Shown here: one piece after another, positions 26,980 through 35,495 of the stretch | Position numbering within the stretch: position 1 is the first letter of the stretch | Layout of the letters: every line of letters begins with the position of its first letter | Assembly: GCA_035551455.1 (NCBI GenBank) | Contig: DASZMZ010000319.1 | Location: 1 to 64,000 of the forward strand | DNA length: 64,000 bases | Source: Sulfopaludibacter sp035551455 | Lineage (GTDB): Bacteria; Acidobacteriota; Terriglobia; Bryobacterales; Bryobacteraceae | Direction of reading: 5' to 3' | The notes under the pieces: model-generated | Database searches by the model: none | What the model saw: only the letters and a program-made list of their open reading frames with translations | Told to the model about the DNA's origin: nothing | Translations under genes and position numbers: made by a program

Positions 26980-28026
26980 ATGCCGGTCGCCACAGCAGCC
27001 CCCGCCAAGATCAAGAAGCACTTTGAGCGGGCCAAGCCGGGCCGGTCGCAGTCGCTTCGACACACTTTCCAATTCATCTTTCTGACGCTCAACGTCTGGA
27101 TCTGCGCCGAATTCTACCTCTTCGTCCGCTTCTACGAACGCGGAGGAGTAGGCATCCGCGCCACCCGGCCCCCCGGAGTGGAAGGCTGGCTGCCCATCGC
27201 TTCCCTGATGAATCTAAAGGTACTTCTTGCATCTGGACAAATCCCGGCCCTCCATCCGGCCGGCATGTTTCTGCTGCTCTCCTTCCTGGCGATGTCCTGG
27301 ATCTTCCGCAAGAGCTTCTGCGGTTGGCTCTGCCCCATCGGCACCGTGTCCGAGTACCTCTGGCGATTGGGCCGGCAGACCTTCGGCCGCAATTACCGGC
27401 TGCCCCGCAAGCTCGACATCGGACTGCGGAGCCTCAAATATCTGCTGCTTGGCCTTTTTTTCTATGCCGTCGGCTCCATGTCCGTCCCCGCCATCCACGC
27501 CTTCCTGGAGAGCCCTTACGGACTCGTGGACGACGTCAAAATGCTCAACTTCTTCCGTTTTCTGGGAGTGACCGGGGGAGTGGTCATGGCGCTCCTGGTG
27601 GTGGCCTCCGTGTTTGTGCAGAACTTCTGGTGCCGCTACCTCTGCCCGTATGGCGCGCTCATGGGATTGGCCGCCTTGGCCAGCCCGCTCCGCATCCGGC
27701 GCGACGCCGCCCTTTGCATCGATTGCGGCAAGTGCGCCAAAGCCTGCCCCTCCGCGCTGCCGGTGGATCGCCTGGTGAGCATCGCCTCCGCCGAGTGCAC
27801 CGCCTGCCTGCAATGCGTGGAATCCTGTCCCGCCGCCGGAGCCCTCATCATGGCGGCCCCGCGACGCCGGCGCGTTCCAGCATGGACCATCGCCACTGGA
27901 GTAGCTGTCCTATTCCTGGGCTTCACTACGTACGCCCGCATGACGAACAACTGGCACACCAATCTTCCCGAAAGGCTTTATTTCGAACTGGTGCCCCACG
28001 CCACGGAGTTCACGCACCCGCGGTAA
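26980..28026 (+). CDS. NapH-like membrane ferredoxin
   Basis: The 348-residue protein has four or five membrane helices and two membrane-associated Cys motifs (CGWLCPIGT near 107 and CRYLCPYGA near 215). Two 4Fe-4S motifs follow in a cytoplasmic segment (CIDCGKCAKACP near 247 and CTACLQCVESCP near 273), then a last helix. This is the NapH/NosR/CcoG-type layout for passing quinol electrons to an unidentified reductase. No nap or nos genes are nearby. A GAGGA ribosome-binding site precedes the ATG. The upstream ECF sigma factor is 57 bases away and may be co-transcribed. Confidence 0.87.
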   Translation: MPVATAAPAKIKKHFERAKPGRSQSLRHTFQFIFLTLNVWICAEFYLFVRFYERGGVGIRATRPPGVEGWLPIASLMNLKVLLASGQIPALHPAGMFLLLSFLAMSWIFRKSFCGWLCPIGTVSEYLWRLGRQTFGRNYRLPRKLDIGLRSLKYLLLGLFFYAVGSMSVPAIHAFLESPYGLVDDVKMLNFFRFLGVTGGVVMALLVVASVFVQNFWCRYLCPYGALMGLAALASPLRIRRDAALCIDCGKCAKACPSALPVDRLVSIASAECTACLQCVESCPAAGALIMAAPRRRRVPAWTIATGVAVLFLGFTTYARMTNNWHTNLPERLYFELVPHATEFTHPR

Positions 28027-28029
28027 GCG

Positions 28030-29586
28030 TCAGCAGGCCGAATTGCTCCGGCTGTCGAGCACTTCCCGCACTTTGCGGACCAGCGCATTGGGCATGAACG
28101 GCTTTTGCAGGAACGCCGCGCCCGATTGAGGAATTCCGTGGTGCACAATGGCCTCGTCCGTGTACCCTGAGATGTACAACACCCGGATCCCCGGACAAAC
28201 CTGCGCAATCTCCTTGACCACACCGGGACCGCTCATTTCCGGCATCACCACGTCCACCACGGCCAAGTCGATCTTGCCCTGATATTCGCGGCACATGCGG
28301 ATGGCTTCTTCCCCGCGCGTCGCCTCCACCACGTGATAGCCGCGCGAACTCAGCACGTCGACAATCAGTTTGCGAACCCGCGCCTCGTCTTCCACCAGCA
28401 GAATGGTTTCCGCGCCATCCAGATTCTTACCCGCCGGCGACCCCTCGGGAGCCACTGCAAGCTTGTCTTCCACCAGCGGTAGATAAATGCGCGCCGTGGT
28501 GCCGGCTCCGAGTTCGCTGAACATGCCGATCGCGCCGCCACTCTGCCGGATGATTCCGTAAGCGGTGGCAAGCCCGAGCCCGGTGCCCCGGCCGGGACCC
28601 TTTGTGGTGAAGAACGGCTCGAAGAGGTGATTCTTCGTCTCTTCGTCCATCCCCACCCCGGTGTCCGTGATGGATATTGTGACATGCGGACCGGCAGGAA
28701 CTCCCAGTTTGGGCGCGGAGAAGCTCTCGCTCAGTTGGATGGTGCCCGTCTCGATGGTCAGCTTGCCGCCGTTCGGCATGGCGTCACGGGCGTTGACCAC
28801 CAGGTTCATGATCACCTGTTCCAGCCGCCCCGCGTCGGCCGTCACCGTGTCGCGGGCCGCCGCCGGAATGGTCACCAGCTCGATGTCCTCGCCAATCAGG
28901 CGCCGCAGCATTTTCTCAATCTGGATGATCAGGTCGTTCAGCCTGACCGTACGGGCCACCATGGGCTGCCGACGGCTGAAAGCCAGCAGTTGGTGCGTCA
29001 GTGCTCCGCCCCGCTCGGCCGACCGGCGAATCTCTTCCAACGCCGTACGCTGCGCGTCCTTGAGGTCCCTGCTGGTCAGAAGCAGGTCGCTGTAGCCGGT
29101 GATGACCGTCAGCAAATTATTGAAATCGTGGGCCACTCCGCCAGCCAGCCTGCCGACGGCTTCCATTTTCTGTGCCTGGCGGAATTCTTCCTCCAGCCGG
29201 ATGCGCTCGCGACGCAGTTTGGCCGCGCGGATCTCCCGCTCCACCGCCGCATTCAGGCGCATCAGGTTGCTGCGGGTCATATGATCCGCGGCGCCCGCCT
29301 TCAATGCTGAAATGACATCCGCGTCTTTGATCTTGCCCGAGACCACAATCAGGGGAAGGTCGATCGACTTAGTCTGGATTGCCCGTAACGCTGTCAGTGC
29401 GCCGCAGTCTCCCACGGTAAAGTCACTGATAGCAATGTCCCAATGCGAGGTAAGTGCACCGTCCAGCTCGGCGCTGGAACCTACCCTTTGGAACGACGCT
29501 TGGTATCCACCCCGTCCCAATTCGGCGCCAATGGATTCGACGCCGGTATCACCGATGAACAAGACAGCAATCGGCTGATTCATCAC
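28030..29586 (-). CDS. Hybrid histidine kinase (REC-HisKA-HATPase-REC)
   Basis: This 518-residue cytoplasmic kinase has no membrane segment. An N-terminal receiver domain (Asp55 in ISDFTVGD) leads through a coiled coil (about 115-142) to the HisKA domain (His153 in VAHDFNNLLTVITGYSDLL). The HATPase domain (NLVVNARDAMPNGG, DTGVGM, GRGTGLGLATAYGI) and a second receiver (VVDVVMPEMSG, about 440) follow. Such proteins act in phosphorelays and may receive input through the first receiver. Start is GTG at 29586 or ATG at 29583. A TATAAG box and a 6-bp inverted repeat (29585-29603) lie right at the start. Confidence 0.92.
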   Translation of the reverse strand: MMNQPIAVLFIGDTGVESIGAELGRGGYQASFQRVGSSAELDGALTSHWDIAISDFTVGDCGALTALRAIQTKSIDLPLIVVSGKIKDADVISALKAGAADHMTRSNLMRLNAAVEREIRAAKLRRERIRLEEEFRQAQKMEAVGRLAGGVAHDFNNLLTVITGYSDLLLTSRDLKDAQRTALEEIRRSAERGGALTHQLLAFSRRQPMVARTVRLNDLIIQIEKMLRRLIGEDIELVTIPAAARDTVTADAGRLEQVIMNLVVNARDAMPNGGKLTIETGTIQLSESFSAPKLGVPAGPHVTISITDTGVGMDEETKNHLFEPFFTTKGPGRGTGLGLATAYGIIRQSGGAIGMFSELGAGTTARIYLPLVEDKLAVAPEGSPAGKNLDGAETILLVEDEARVRKLIVDVLSSRGYHVVEATRGEEAIRMCREYQGKIDLAVVDVVMPEMSGPGVVKEIAQVCPGIRVLYISGYTDEAIVHHGIPQSGAAFLQKPFMPNALVRKVREVLDSRSNSAC

Positions 29587-29609
29587 CCTGCCTTATACAG
29601 GGTAATTGA

Positions 29610-29634
29610 TAGTACGTCGAAAGGGTAAGTACTA
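29610..29634. promoter_or_regulatory. Inverted repeat TAGTAC...GTACTA
   Basis: TAGTAC at 29610-29615 and GTACTA at 29629-29634 are separated by 13 bases, in the 154-base gap between the divergent histidine kinase and ABC exporter. The spacing suits a dimeric repressor, but no regulator can be assigned. Confidence 0.3.
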
Positions 29635-29740
29635 TTTCGCCTTAGAAGTGTGTAAAGTAACATTTTTCCGACTAGTGCCGGAATTCACAGCAGAACTCGC
29701 GACCCGGTGGCACCGGCCTAGACATATTACACTGGGATAA

Positions 29741-31591
29741 GTGGAAGAAGAGGTCCTCGGTAAGGCATACGATTCCCGTCTCATGCGCCGGCTGTTGGGG
29801 TACATGCGCCCTTATCGGAAGCTGGTGGGTTTCTCCCTGGCATTTTTGCTGGTCCAATCCGTCTTCCAGGTGATGGGCCCGCTGCTCACTAAGACGGCCA
29901 TCGATAAGTATCTCCGCCCCAACGGCGCGGCTTCCTTCTTCGACCCGCTCCTCCCGGCCAGTCCGTGGGAAGGGCTCTCACGCATTGGACTGCTCTACCT
30001 GATTGTCCTGGCGGGCGTGTTCGTCACCGAATTCGCTCAGACCTACCTGATGCAGTACACCGGCCAATTGGCCATGTTCGACTTGCGCAAGCAGCTCATG
30101 GAGCACCTCCAGGGACTCGACCTCGCGTTCTACGATCACAATCCGGTGGGCCGCCTCGTCACCCGCGTCACCACCGATGTCGACGTGCTCAACGACCTGT
30201 TCGCGTCCGGTCTGGTCACCATTCTCGGCGATGTCCTGGTGCTCGGTTTCATCCTGGCCATCATGTTTCAGCTCAGCCCGCTGCTGGCCGGAATCATGCT
30301 CGCCGCCATGCCGTTCGTCATTTTGGTGACCGTGATCTTCCGCCGCAGCGTGACGCAAAGCTATCGACGGATCCGCGTCGCCATCGCGCGCATCAATGCC
30401 TACCTGCAGGAACACGTCACCGGCATCGTCGTCCTGCAGCTTTTCAATCGCGAACATCGCAGTTCAAAAGAATTTGAAGTGGTCAATCGCGAGCACATGG
30501 AAGCGTATAAGGACGCCATCACCGCCTACGGCTGGTTCTACCCCGTCATCGAATTTATCTCGATGCTGGCGCTGGCCGCGATTCTGACGTACGGCGGCTT
30601 CCGCGTCCAGTCAGGGAGGCTCACGCTGGGCGTGGTGGCGGCGTTCCTGCAATACGGGCTGCGTTTCTTCCGCCCCATTCAGGACCTCAGCGAAAAGTAC
30701 AACATCCTGCAGGGCGCCATGGCGTCTTCGGAGCGGATTTTTAAATTGCTCGATACGGATGCTCAAATCCTGCCGCCGGCGGACCCCGCCGCCGCTCCCG
30801 CCACTATCGCGGAGATCGAGTTCGACCATGTCTGGTTCGCCTACAAGGACGAGGATTGGGTACTGCAGGACCTCAGCTTCGCCATCGCTCCGGGCGAGAC
30901 GATCGCCGTAGTCGGCCATACCGGAGCCGGCAAAACCACGCTCATCAGCCTGCTTTTGCGGTTCTACGATATTCAGCGCGGCAGCATCAAAGTGGGCGGA
31001 ATCGACATTCGCCAAATGGATCCGCTGGACCTGCGGCGGCAATTCGGAGTGGTGCTCCAGGACCCCTACCTGTTCACCGGCACCCTGGCCGAAAATATCC
31101 GCCTGGGCACGGAGCGAATTCGTCAGGAGGAAGTGGAAGCCGCGGCCGAACAGGTCAACCTGCTGGACTTCATCCAAAGCCTGCCCGAAGGCTTCGCTCA
31201 ACCGATTCGCGAGCGCGGCAGCGGCCTCTCCACCGGTCAGAAGCAGTTGATCGGCTTTGCCCGTGCCCTGGCCCACGACCCGCGCTATCTAATTCTGGAC
31301 GAAGCCACTTCCAGCGTCGATACCGAAACTGAATTGCGTGTCCGCGATGCACTCTCCCGCATGGTGGAAGGCCGCACGTCCATCATCATTGCCCACCGCC
31401 TGTCGACCATTCAGCGCGCCGACCGGATCCTGGTGATGCACAAGGCGAAATTGCGCGAATCCGGCACCCACCAGGAATTGCTGGCGCAGCGCGGCATTTA
31501 CTACAAGCTCTACCAGTTGCAGTACAAGGACCAGGAACTGGCCTCGTCGCGGTCTACCGTTGTAGCGGATCTTCCACCCACGGTGGCGTAG
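29741..31591 (+). CDS. ABC exporter, fused permease and ATPase
   Basis: The 616-residue half-transporter has a six-helix type-1 exporter membrane domain (about 20-330) and a C-terminal ATPase. The ATPase shows Walker A GHTGAGKTT (about 391), the signature LSTGQKQ (about 495), Walker B YLILDEATSSVD (about 515) and the H-loop AHRLST. It resembles MsbA/YheH-type exporters of lipids or drugs; substrate is unknown. The GTG start has no ribosome-binding site, but a TACACT box ends seven bases upstream, consistent with a leaderless message. The 3' end overlaps the convergent ThyX-like gene by 38 bases. Confidence 0.93.
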   Translation: MEEEVLGKAYDSRLMRRLLGYMRPYRKLVGFSLAFLLVQSVFQVMGPLLTKTAIDKYLRPNGAASFFDPLLPASPWEGLSRIGLLYLIVLAGVFVTEFAQTYLMQYTGQLAMFDLRKQLMEHLQGLDLAFYDHNPVGRLVTRVTTDVDVLNDLFASGLVTILGDVLVLGFILAIMFQLSPLLAGIMLAAMPFVILVTVIFRRSVTQSYRRIRVAIARINAYLQEHVTGIVVLQLFNREHRSSKEFEVVNREHMEAYKDAITAYGWFYPVIEFISMLALAAILTYGGFRVQSGRLTLGVVAAFLQYGLRFFRPIQDLSEKYNILQGAMASSERIFKLLDTDAQILPPADPAAAPATIAEIEFDHVWFAYKDEDWVLQDLSFAIAPGETIAVVGHTGAGKTTLISLLLRFYDIQRGSIKVGGIDIRQMDPLDLRRQFGVVLQDPYLFTGTLAENIRLGTERIRQEEVEAAAEQVNLLDFIQSLPEGFAQPIRERGSGLSTGQKQLIGFARALAHDPRYLILDEATSSVDTETELRVRDALSRMVEGRTSIIIAHRLSTIQRADRILVMHKAKLRESGTHQELLAQRGIYYKLYQLQYKDQELASSRSTVVADLPPTVA

Positions 31592-32984
31592 CTTCGATCA
31601 GGCGGCCGAGTTCCGGCTCCAGTTCGTCCATCCGGCACTTCATCTCCCAGGCGATTTCGCGGTAGCTGAAGTGGCCTTTCACGCCGCTGCGCAGGCGCGA
31701 AATGTACTCGGCTTCGGCAAAGTCCATCTTGAACAGGAAGCGCGACCGCGCGCCAAAAGGCAGCAAGTATTGGGCACCGGCAGGCGCCAGACGTCCGCGC
31801 ACTTCCCACACGGCCTGCATCGCTGCTTCGTAGACTTCCAGAGCGCCCGAGTCCTTCACCAGTTGCGGCGTATCGTAGCCCAGCGTGCCGGCGTAGTCTT
31901 GCCGGAATTTCTGGCAGCGACGGTGCCGGTGCAGATCGCGGTAGGCGCCCACGTCGATCACCATGTCGTACGCATACAAGCCGCCGCGGAAGCCGCCCAG
32001 GATTTCGTCGCGCCGCATACGCGATTGCATCGCCACGCCAATCACCTCGGCCCGCTGCGCCGCGCTCCAGCCTCGCGCCAGTTCGTACAGCTCACGGAAG
32101 GGCCGGTCGGTCACGGGATAAAGCAGGGTCGCCACGATGTCCGAGGGCACATCGCCGGGCTTCACCAGGTCCACGCGCGGAGCCGTGACGCCGGCTGCCG
32201 CCGGAAGATTCTGCGCCGCCCACTGCTTGAGGTCGGCGCGCGCCCGGACGGTGTGCTCGTCGGCGTCGGCATGCCGCGCCAGAGTCGGCGCCAGAGCCTC
32301 GGCCTTGGCGTCCGCATCCCAAATGCAATCCGGCAGTCGGGCGCACGCCTGCGCGATTTCGTCGCCCAACTCGCGGAGTTCCTGGAACTCGGAGGCTTTC
32401 AGTCGGCGAATCTGTTTTTCCAGCGTTCGTATGCTGCTCACCTGGCCCACATTGGTAGGCACGCCCCAGAACAGCAGGTAGCGCGCTACATCGAAGGCGC
32501 GCGCCGCGATATTGCGCTGGTAAGCGTCGGGCTTCATGGCGTCCGGACGCGGCAACTGCCCGCTGAGGCAAGCGAAGGCCAGTTCGTTGACCTTGCCGTA
32601 TGCCGCCAGCATCGCCTCCCCGGCAGCATGATAGGCCGCGGCGTCGTCCGCCGAAAGCTCCGGGGGGGTAATGAAGCCCGACTTCGAAAAGTCCTGATAC
32701 CGCGACGATTTCGCCTGCCCGTCCCACAGTGGCTCTTCCTCAATCTCGGTGGCGGCCAGTTCGGAGATCCCCTCGAAACACATCACCGTGTGGCCCAGGT
32801 CTGCGATGGAGGCGTGGCCGTACTGGAAGTAGAAACTCTCCAGGAATTTCTGGGAGTCGTGTGTGCGCACCCATTTGATCGAATCCCGAATGGAATCCGG
32901 CGACCGGCTGTAGCGGGCCAGCGCATAGGCGCTCTTCTCCGGCGGCATCGGCGCCACCGTAATTACGCGTTTGGTGGAGGTCAA
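31554..32984 (-). CDS. Tandem ThyX-like (FAD-dependent thymidylate synthase family) protein
   Basis: The 476-residue protein is about twice the usual ThyX length and reads as two ThyX-like units. Unit one (about 1-215) has SSRYQDF (93-99) in the position of the substrate motif and RTLEKQIRRL later. Unit two (about 280-476) has HRHRRCQKF (352-360), a partial match to the RHR-x7-S signature, then LLPFGARSRF and ISRLRSGVKGHFSYREI. Neither half carries a complete canonical motif; one pseudo-dimer could combine them. Divergent dut makes dUMP, the ThyX substrate, supporting a thymidylate role. It starts with TTG, six bases after a TATCAT box. Confidence 0.75.
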   Translation of the reverse strand: MTSTKRVITVAPMPPEKSAYALARYSRSPDSIRDSIKWVRTHDSQKFLESFYFQYGHASIADLGHTVMCFEGISELAATEIEEEPLWDGQAKSSRYQDFSKSGFITPPELSADDAAAYHAAGEAMLAAYGKVNELAFACLSGQLPRPDAMKPDAYQRNIAARAFDVARYLLFWGVPTNVGQVSSIRTLEKQIRRLKASEFQELRELGDEIAQACARLPDCIWDADAKAEALAPTLARHADADEHTVRARADLKQWAAQNLPAAAGVTAPRVDLVKPGDVPSDIVATLLYPVTDRPFRELYELARGWSAAQRAEVIGVAMQSRMRRDEILGGFRGGLYAYDMVIDVGAYRDLHRHRRCQKFRQDYAGTLGYDTPQLVKDSGALEVYEAAMQAVWEVRGRLAPAGAQYLLPFGARSRFLFKMDFAEAEYISRLRSGVKGHFSYREIAWEMKCRMDELEPELGRLIEATPPWVEDPLQR

Positions 32985-32989
32985 GAGGC

Positions 32990-32996
32990 TATGATA
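32990..32996. promoter_or_regulatory. Shared palindromic -10 region for thyX-like gene and dut
   Basis: TATGAT (32990-32995, plus) and TATCAT (32996-32991, minus) overlap within the 19-base gap between two divergent genes. They end eight and six bases before the respective start codons. Both messages would be leaderless or nearly so. The GAGGA next to the dut ATG is too close to act as a normal ribosome-binding site. Confidence 0.5.
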
Positions 32997-33003
32997 ACGA
33001 GGA

Positions 33004-33435
33004 ATGCAGATACGAATCCAACGGGTACATCCCGACGCCGTCCTGCCCGCCTACGCCCATGGTCCTCACGAGGACGCCGGCATGGATCTGTGCGCCGTGG
33101 AAGCCGTGACACTCGAGCCCGGCGTGCCGCGATTGGTGGCTACGGGACTCACTATCGAGGTGCCGTCCGGCTTCGAAGCCCAGGTGCGCCCGCGCAGCGG
33201 CCTCGCCCTCAAACACGCCATCACCATCCCCAACGCGCCCGGCACGATCGACCCGGGCTATCGCGGCGAAGTGCGCGTCATTCTCCTCAATCTCGGCCGC
33301 GAGCCATACACCATTCATCCCGGCGACCGGATCGCCCAGATGATTGTCGCCCGCTACGAGCCCGTCGAGTGGCTGGACGCCCCTCTCGCCGATTCCGCCC
33401 GCGGCCCCGGAGGCTTCGGCTCTTCCGGCCGGTGA
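33004..33435 (+). CDS. dut: dUTP diphosphatase
   Basis: The trimeric dUTPase of 143 residues hydrolyses dUTP to dUMP and pyrophosphate. All five family motifs are visible: AGMDLCA, RPRSGLALKH, GTIDPGYRGE, PGDRIAQMI and the C-terminal RGPGGFGSSG that closes over the active site. It is divergent from the ThyX-like gene, pairing dUMP supply with thymidylate formation. Length is typical. Confidence 0.96.
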   Translation: MQIRIQRVHPDAVLPAYAHGPHEDAGMDLCAVEAVTLEPGVPRLVATGLTIEVPSGFEAQVRPRSGLALKHAITIPNAPGTIDPGYRGEVRVILLNLGREPYTIHPGDRIAQMIVARYEPVEWLDAPLADSARGPGGFGSSGR

Positions 33436-33438
33436 CGA

Positions 33439-34041
33439 CTACTTCTCCATCCCTTCCAGAAAAACGGTGACCATCTGATTCACCACGCGCCGGCGATTCG
33501 GCTTGCCGAAGCGATTGGGAAAGAGCAGTCCGAAAAGCCCGTGGTAAGCCACCATGCCGACGAAGCCGCGCGTGGCGATCTCCGGATCCAGTTTGTGGAA
33601 AGCTCCCGCGCGGATGCGCCGCCGGATGTAGCCTGCCACCAGTTTGTAGAAGCCCAGAAACAGCTTGTCCAGGAAGAGATCCGCCAGTTCATGCCGCTCC
33701 AGGCAACTGAAGAGCAGCAGGCGCGAAATCTCGGGATCGTTTTCGTACCTTCTGAGCACCAAGTCGCCGACCGCGCGAAAGAATTCCCGATCGTCGCCGC
33801 GGCTTGCCAGTTCGGTCAGATCGGCCGCATGCAGGTTCGCCTCACTGGCTTTGGCTTCGATAATGGCGGTGTAGAGGTCCCGCTTGGTGCGGAAGTGGCG
33901 ATACAGGATCGGCTCGGTAACGCCTGCCGCGGCAGCCAGTTCCCGCGTGGTCGCGCCGCGAAATCCCTTCTCCGCAAACAGGTGAATCGCCGTCTCTACG
34001 ATGGCCGTCCGGCGCTCGTCGCCCTTCATCCGAATCTTCAT
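33439..34041 (-). CDS. TetR-family transcriptional regulator
   Basis: This 200-residue regulator has an N-terminal helix-turn-helix (IVETAIHLFAEKGFRGATTRELAAAAGVTEPILYRHFRTKRDLY, about 13-57) typical of TetR/AcrR proteins, and a divergent all-helical ligand domain. The ATG at 34041 gives a complete N-terminus. It is convergent with dut and divergent from the PerR-like gene; no exporter or enzyme gene is clearly its target. The ligand is unknown. Confidence 0.93.
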   Translation of the reverse strand: MKIRMKGDERRTAIVETAIHLFAEKGFRGATTRELAAAAGVTEPILYRHFRTKRDLYTAIIEAKASEANLHAADLTELASRGDDREFFRAVGDLVLRRYENDPEISRLLLFSCLERHELADLFLDKLFLGFYKLVAGYIRRRIRAGAFHKLDPEIATRGFVGMVAYHGLFGLLFPNRFGKPNRRRVVNQMVTVFLEGMEK

Positions 34042-34116
34042 GGTCCCGACCCGCTCCAGCGTCCATTACCATATCACTGACCCGCACTGGAGTATCGCAG
34101 GCTTCCGTCCGGCCCA

Positions 34117-34166
34117 TTGACATTCCACATATTTAGACATAGTATAAGTTTAGTTTGTGTCTAAAT
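34117..34166 (+). promoter_or_regulatory. PerR-like gene promoter with overlapping operator
   Basis: A TTGACA (34117-34122), 17-base spacer and TAGTAT (34140-34145) form a promoter. A perfect nine-base inverted repeat, ATTTAGACA (34131-34139) and TGTCTAAAT (34158-34166), flanks the -10 and includes the first codons. Binding there would block both polymerase and the start region, as expected for autoregulation by the Fur-family protein encoded here. The predicted transcript starts only about five bases before the GTG. Confidence 0.6.
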
Positions 34167-34603
34167 TACGTCAGGAGCTCGACGCCGCTTTCAGCAACGC
34201 CCGCCTGCGCCCCACCACGCAGCGCTACGCGGTGCTGGAGTTCCTGGTGCGCCATCCCGTACACGCTACGGCGGAAGACATCTTCCATGCCGTCAATCGC
34301 GGCGACCCGCGAGCCTCCCGTGCCACCATTTATAACAGCCTGCATTCCCTGGCGCGCGCCGGGTTGGTCCGCGAGGTAGTCTCCGAAGGCAAAGCCGCCC
34401 GCTTTGACGCCAGCCTGCACCGCCATCACCATTTCCTCTGCGAGCAGTGCGGCGCGGTGGAAGACATTGCGTGGTTCGACCTGCCGGCCCCCGCCGTCAA
34501 AGCGCCTTTGGCCGGTCGCAGCGTGCGCAACTTCGAAATTCTATTTCGAGGTACTTGTGAGAGTTGCGGGGGTGGAAATCCGAAATCAGGAGAGCAATCA
34601 TGA
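34157..34603 (+). CDS. Fur-family (PerR-like) peroxide-sensing regulator
   Basis: The 148-residue Fur-family repressor has a winged helix (TTQRYAVLEFLVRHPVHATAEDIF...RASRATIYNSLHSLARAGLV), a His-rich metal site (HRHHHFLCEQC) and a second CESC. The two CxxC pairs form the structural zinc site. Gene order with peroxiredoxin and AhpD-like genes downstream supports a PerR rather than an iron role. The GTG start lies inside a nine-base inverted repeat that is probably its own operator. Its stop overlaps the phhB ATG (ATGA). Confidence 0.9.
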   Translation: MSKLRQELDAAFSNARLRPTTQRYAVLEFLVRHPVHATAEDIFHAVNRGDPRASRATIYNSLHSLARAGLVREVVSEGKAARFDASLHRHHHFLCEQCGAVEDIAWFDLPAPAVKAPLAGRSVRNFEILFRGTCESCGGGNPKSGEQS

Positions 34604-34929
34604 ATTTAGCCGATAAGCATTGTGTTCCCTGCCGAGGAGGCGTACCGGCCCTGCAGGGCGAGGAGTTGGAAAAAATGAAGGCGCAACTTCCGGACTGGCA
34701 GGTGGCCGATGGCCATCACCTCACGCGAAGCTATACCTTCCCCGATTTTAAAGCGGCCCTGGACTTCGTGAATCGCGTAGGCGCGATCGCCGAAGAAGAG
34801 GGTCACCATCCCGATTTGTACCTGGCGTGGGGAAAGGTGGATGTCAAAACCTGGACCCACAAAATTGACGGCCTCACCGAGAGTGATTTCATTCTGGCGG
34901 CCAAGATCGAAGCGTTACCGCACAACTGA
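34600..34929 (+). CDS. phhB: Pterin-4a-carbinolamine dehydratase
   Basis: The 109-residue enzyme dehydrates 4a-hydroxytetrahydropterin during pterin recycling. The active-site motif EEGHHPDLYLAWGKVDVKTWTHKIDGLTESDF is complete. The ATG at 34600 overlaps the regulator's stop codon; an upstream in-frame start would sit inside the regulator. No phenylalanine hydroxylase is nearby. It is unusual as the second gene of a peroxide-response unit and may serve pterin repair or molybdopterin-related chemistry there (inference). Confidence 0.93.
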   Translation: MNLADKHCVPCRGGVPALQGEELEKMKAQLPDWQVADGHHLTRSYTFPDFKAALDFVNRVGAIAEEEGHHPDLYLAWGKVDVKTWTHKIDGLTESDFILAAKIEALPHN

Positions 34930-34949
34930 AATAAGGAGCATTCGTTTAA

Positions 34950-35492
34950 ATGTTAGGTGTTGGACATAAGTTCCCGGCCTTCTCTCTACAGGCCACTGTG
35001 AGCCTGGAAAAAGGCAAGACTTTCCAGACCATCAGCGACAGCGACTACACGGGGAAGTGGAAGATCTACTTCTTCTGGCCGAAGGACTTTACCTTCGTTT
35101 GTCCCACGGAAATCGCCGCCTTCGGTAAGTTGAACGGCGAATTCGCCGACCGCGACGCGCAGTTGCTCGGCGGCAGTACCGATTCCGAGTTTGTGCACCT
35201 GGCCTGGCGCCAGAATCACGAAGACCTGAAGGGTCTACCGTTCCCCATGCTCGCCGATATCAAGCGGGAGCTTTGCAATGCCCTCGGAATTCTCGATCCG
35301 CAGGAAGGCGTGGCGCAGCGGGCCACCTTCGTGGTGGATCCTCACAACGTGATTCGCTACGTCTCCGTGAACGATCTTTCGGTGGGCCGCAATCCCAACG
35401 AGGTGCTGCGCGTGCTCGACGCGCTGCAGACCGACGAACTGTGCCCCTGCAACTGGCAAAAGGGACAGGACGTATTGAAGCCGGCAATCTAA
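34950..35492 (+). CDS. ahpC: Peroxiredoxin, AhpC type
   Basis: The 180-residue 2-Cys peroxiredoxin has its peroxidatic cysteine in FTFVCPTEIAAF (about residue 50) and resolving cysteines near the C-terminus (DELCPCNWQKG), as in the AhpC proteins that work with AhpD in actinobacteria. It reduces hydrogen peroxide and organic peroxides. A GGAG site precedes the ATG; the gene is 20 bases after phhB and three bases before the AhpD-like gene. No ahpF is present, so AhpD-like protein is the likely electron donor. Confidence 0.93.
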   Translation: MLGVGHKFPAFSLQATVSLEKGKTFQTISDSDYTGKWKIYFFWPKDFTFVCPTEIAAFGKLNGEFADRDAQLLGGSTDSEFVHLAWRQNHEDLKGLPFPMLADIKRELCNALGILDPQEGVAQRATFVVDPHNVIRYVSVNDLSVGRNPNEVLRVLDALQTDELCPCNWQKGQDVLKPAI

Positions 35493-35495
35493 ATT

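Noticed and set aside
26980..28026. Relocated nuoI
   Set aside because: It has two 4Fe-4S motifs but also four or more membrane helices and the CxxxCP motifs of NapH-type proteins, unlike NuoI.
31671..33470. 599-codon frame opposite the ThyX-like gene and overlapping dut
   Set aside because: dut and ThyX-like frames have conserved motifs; this one does not.
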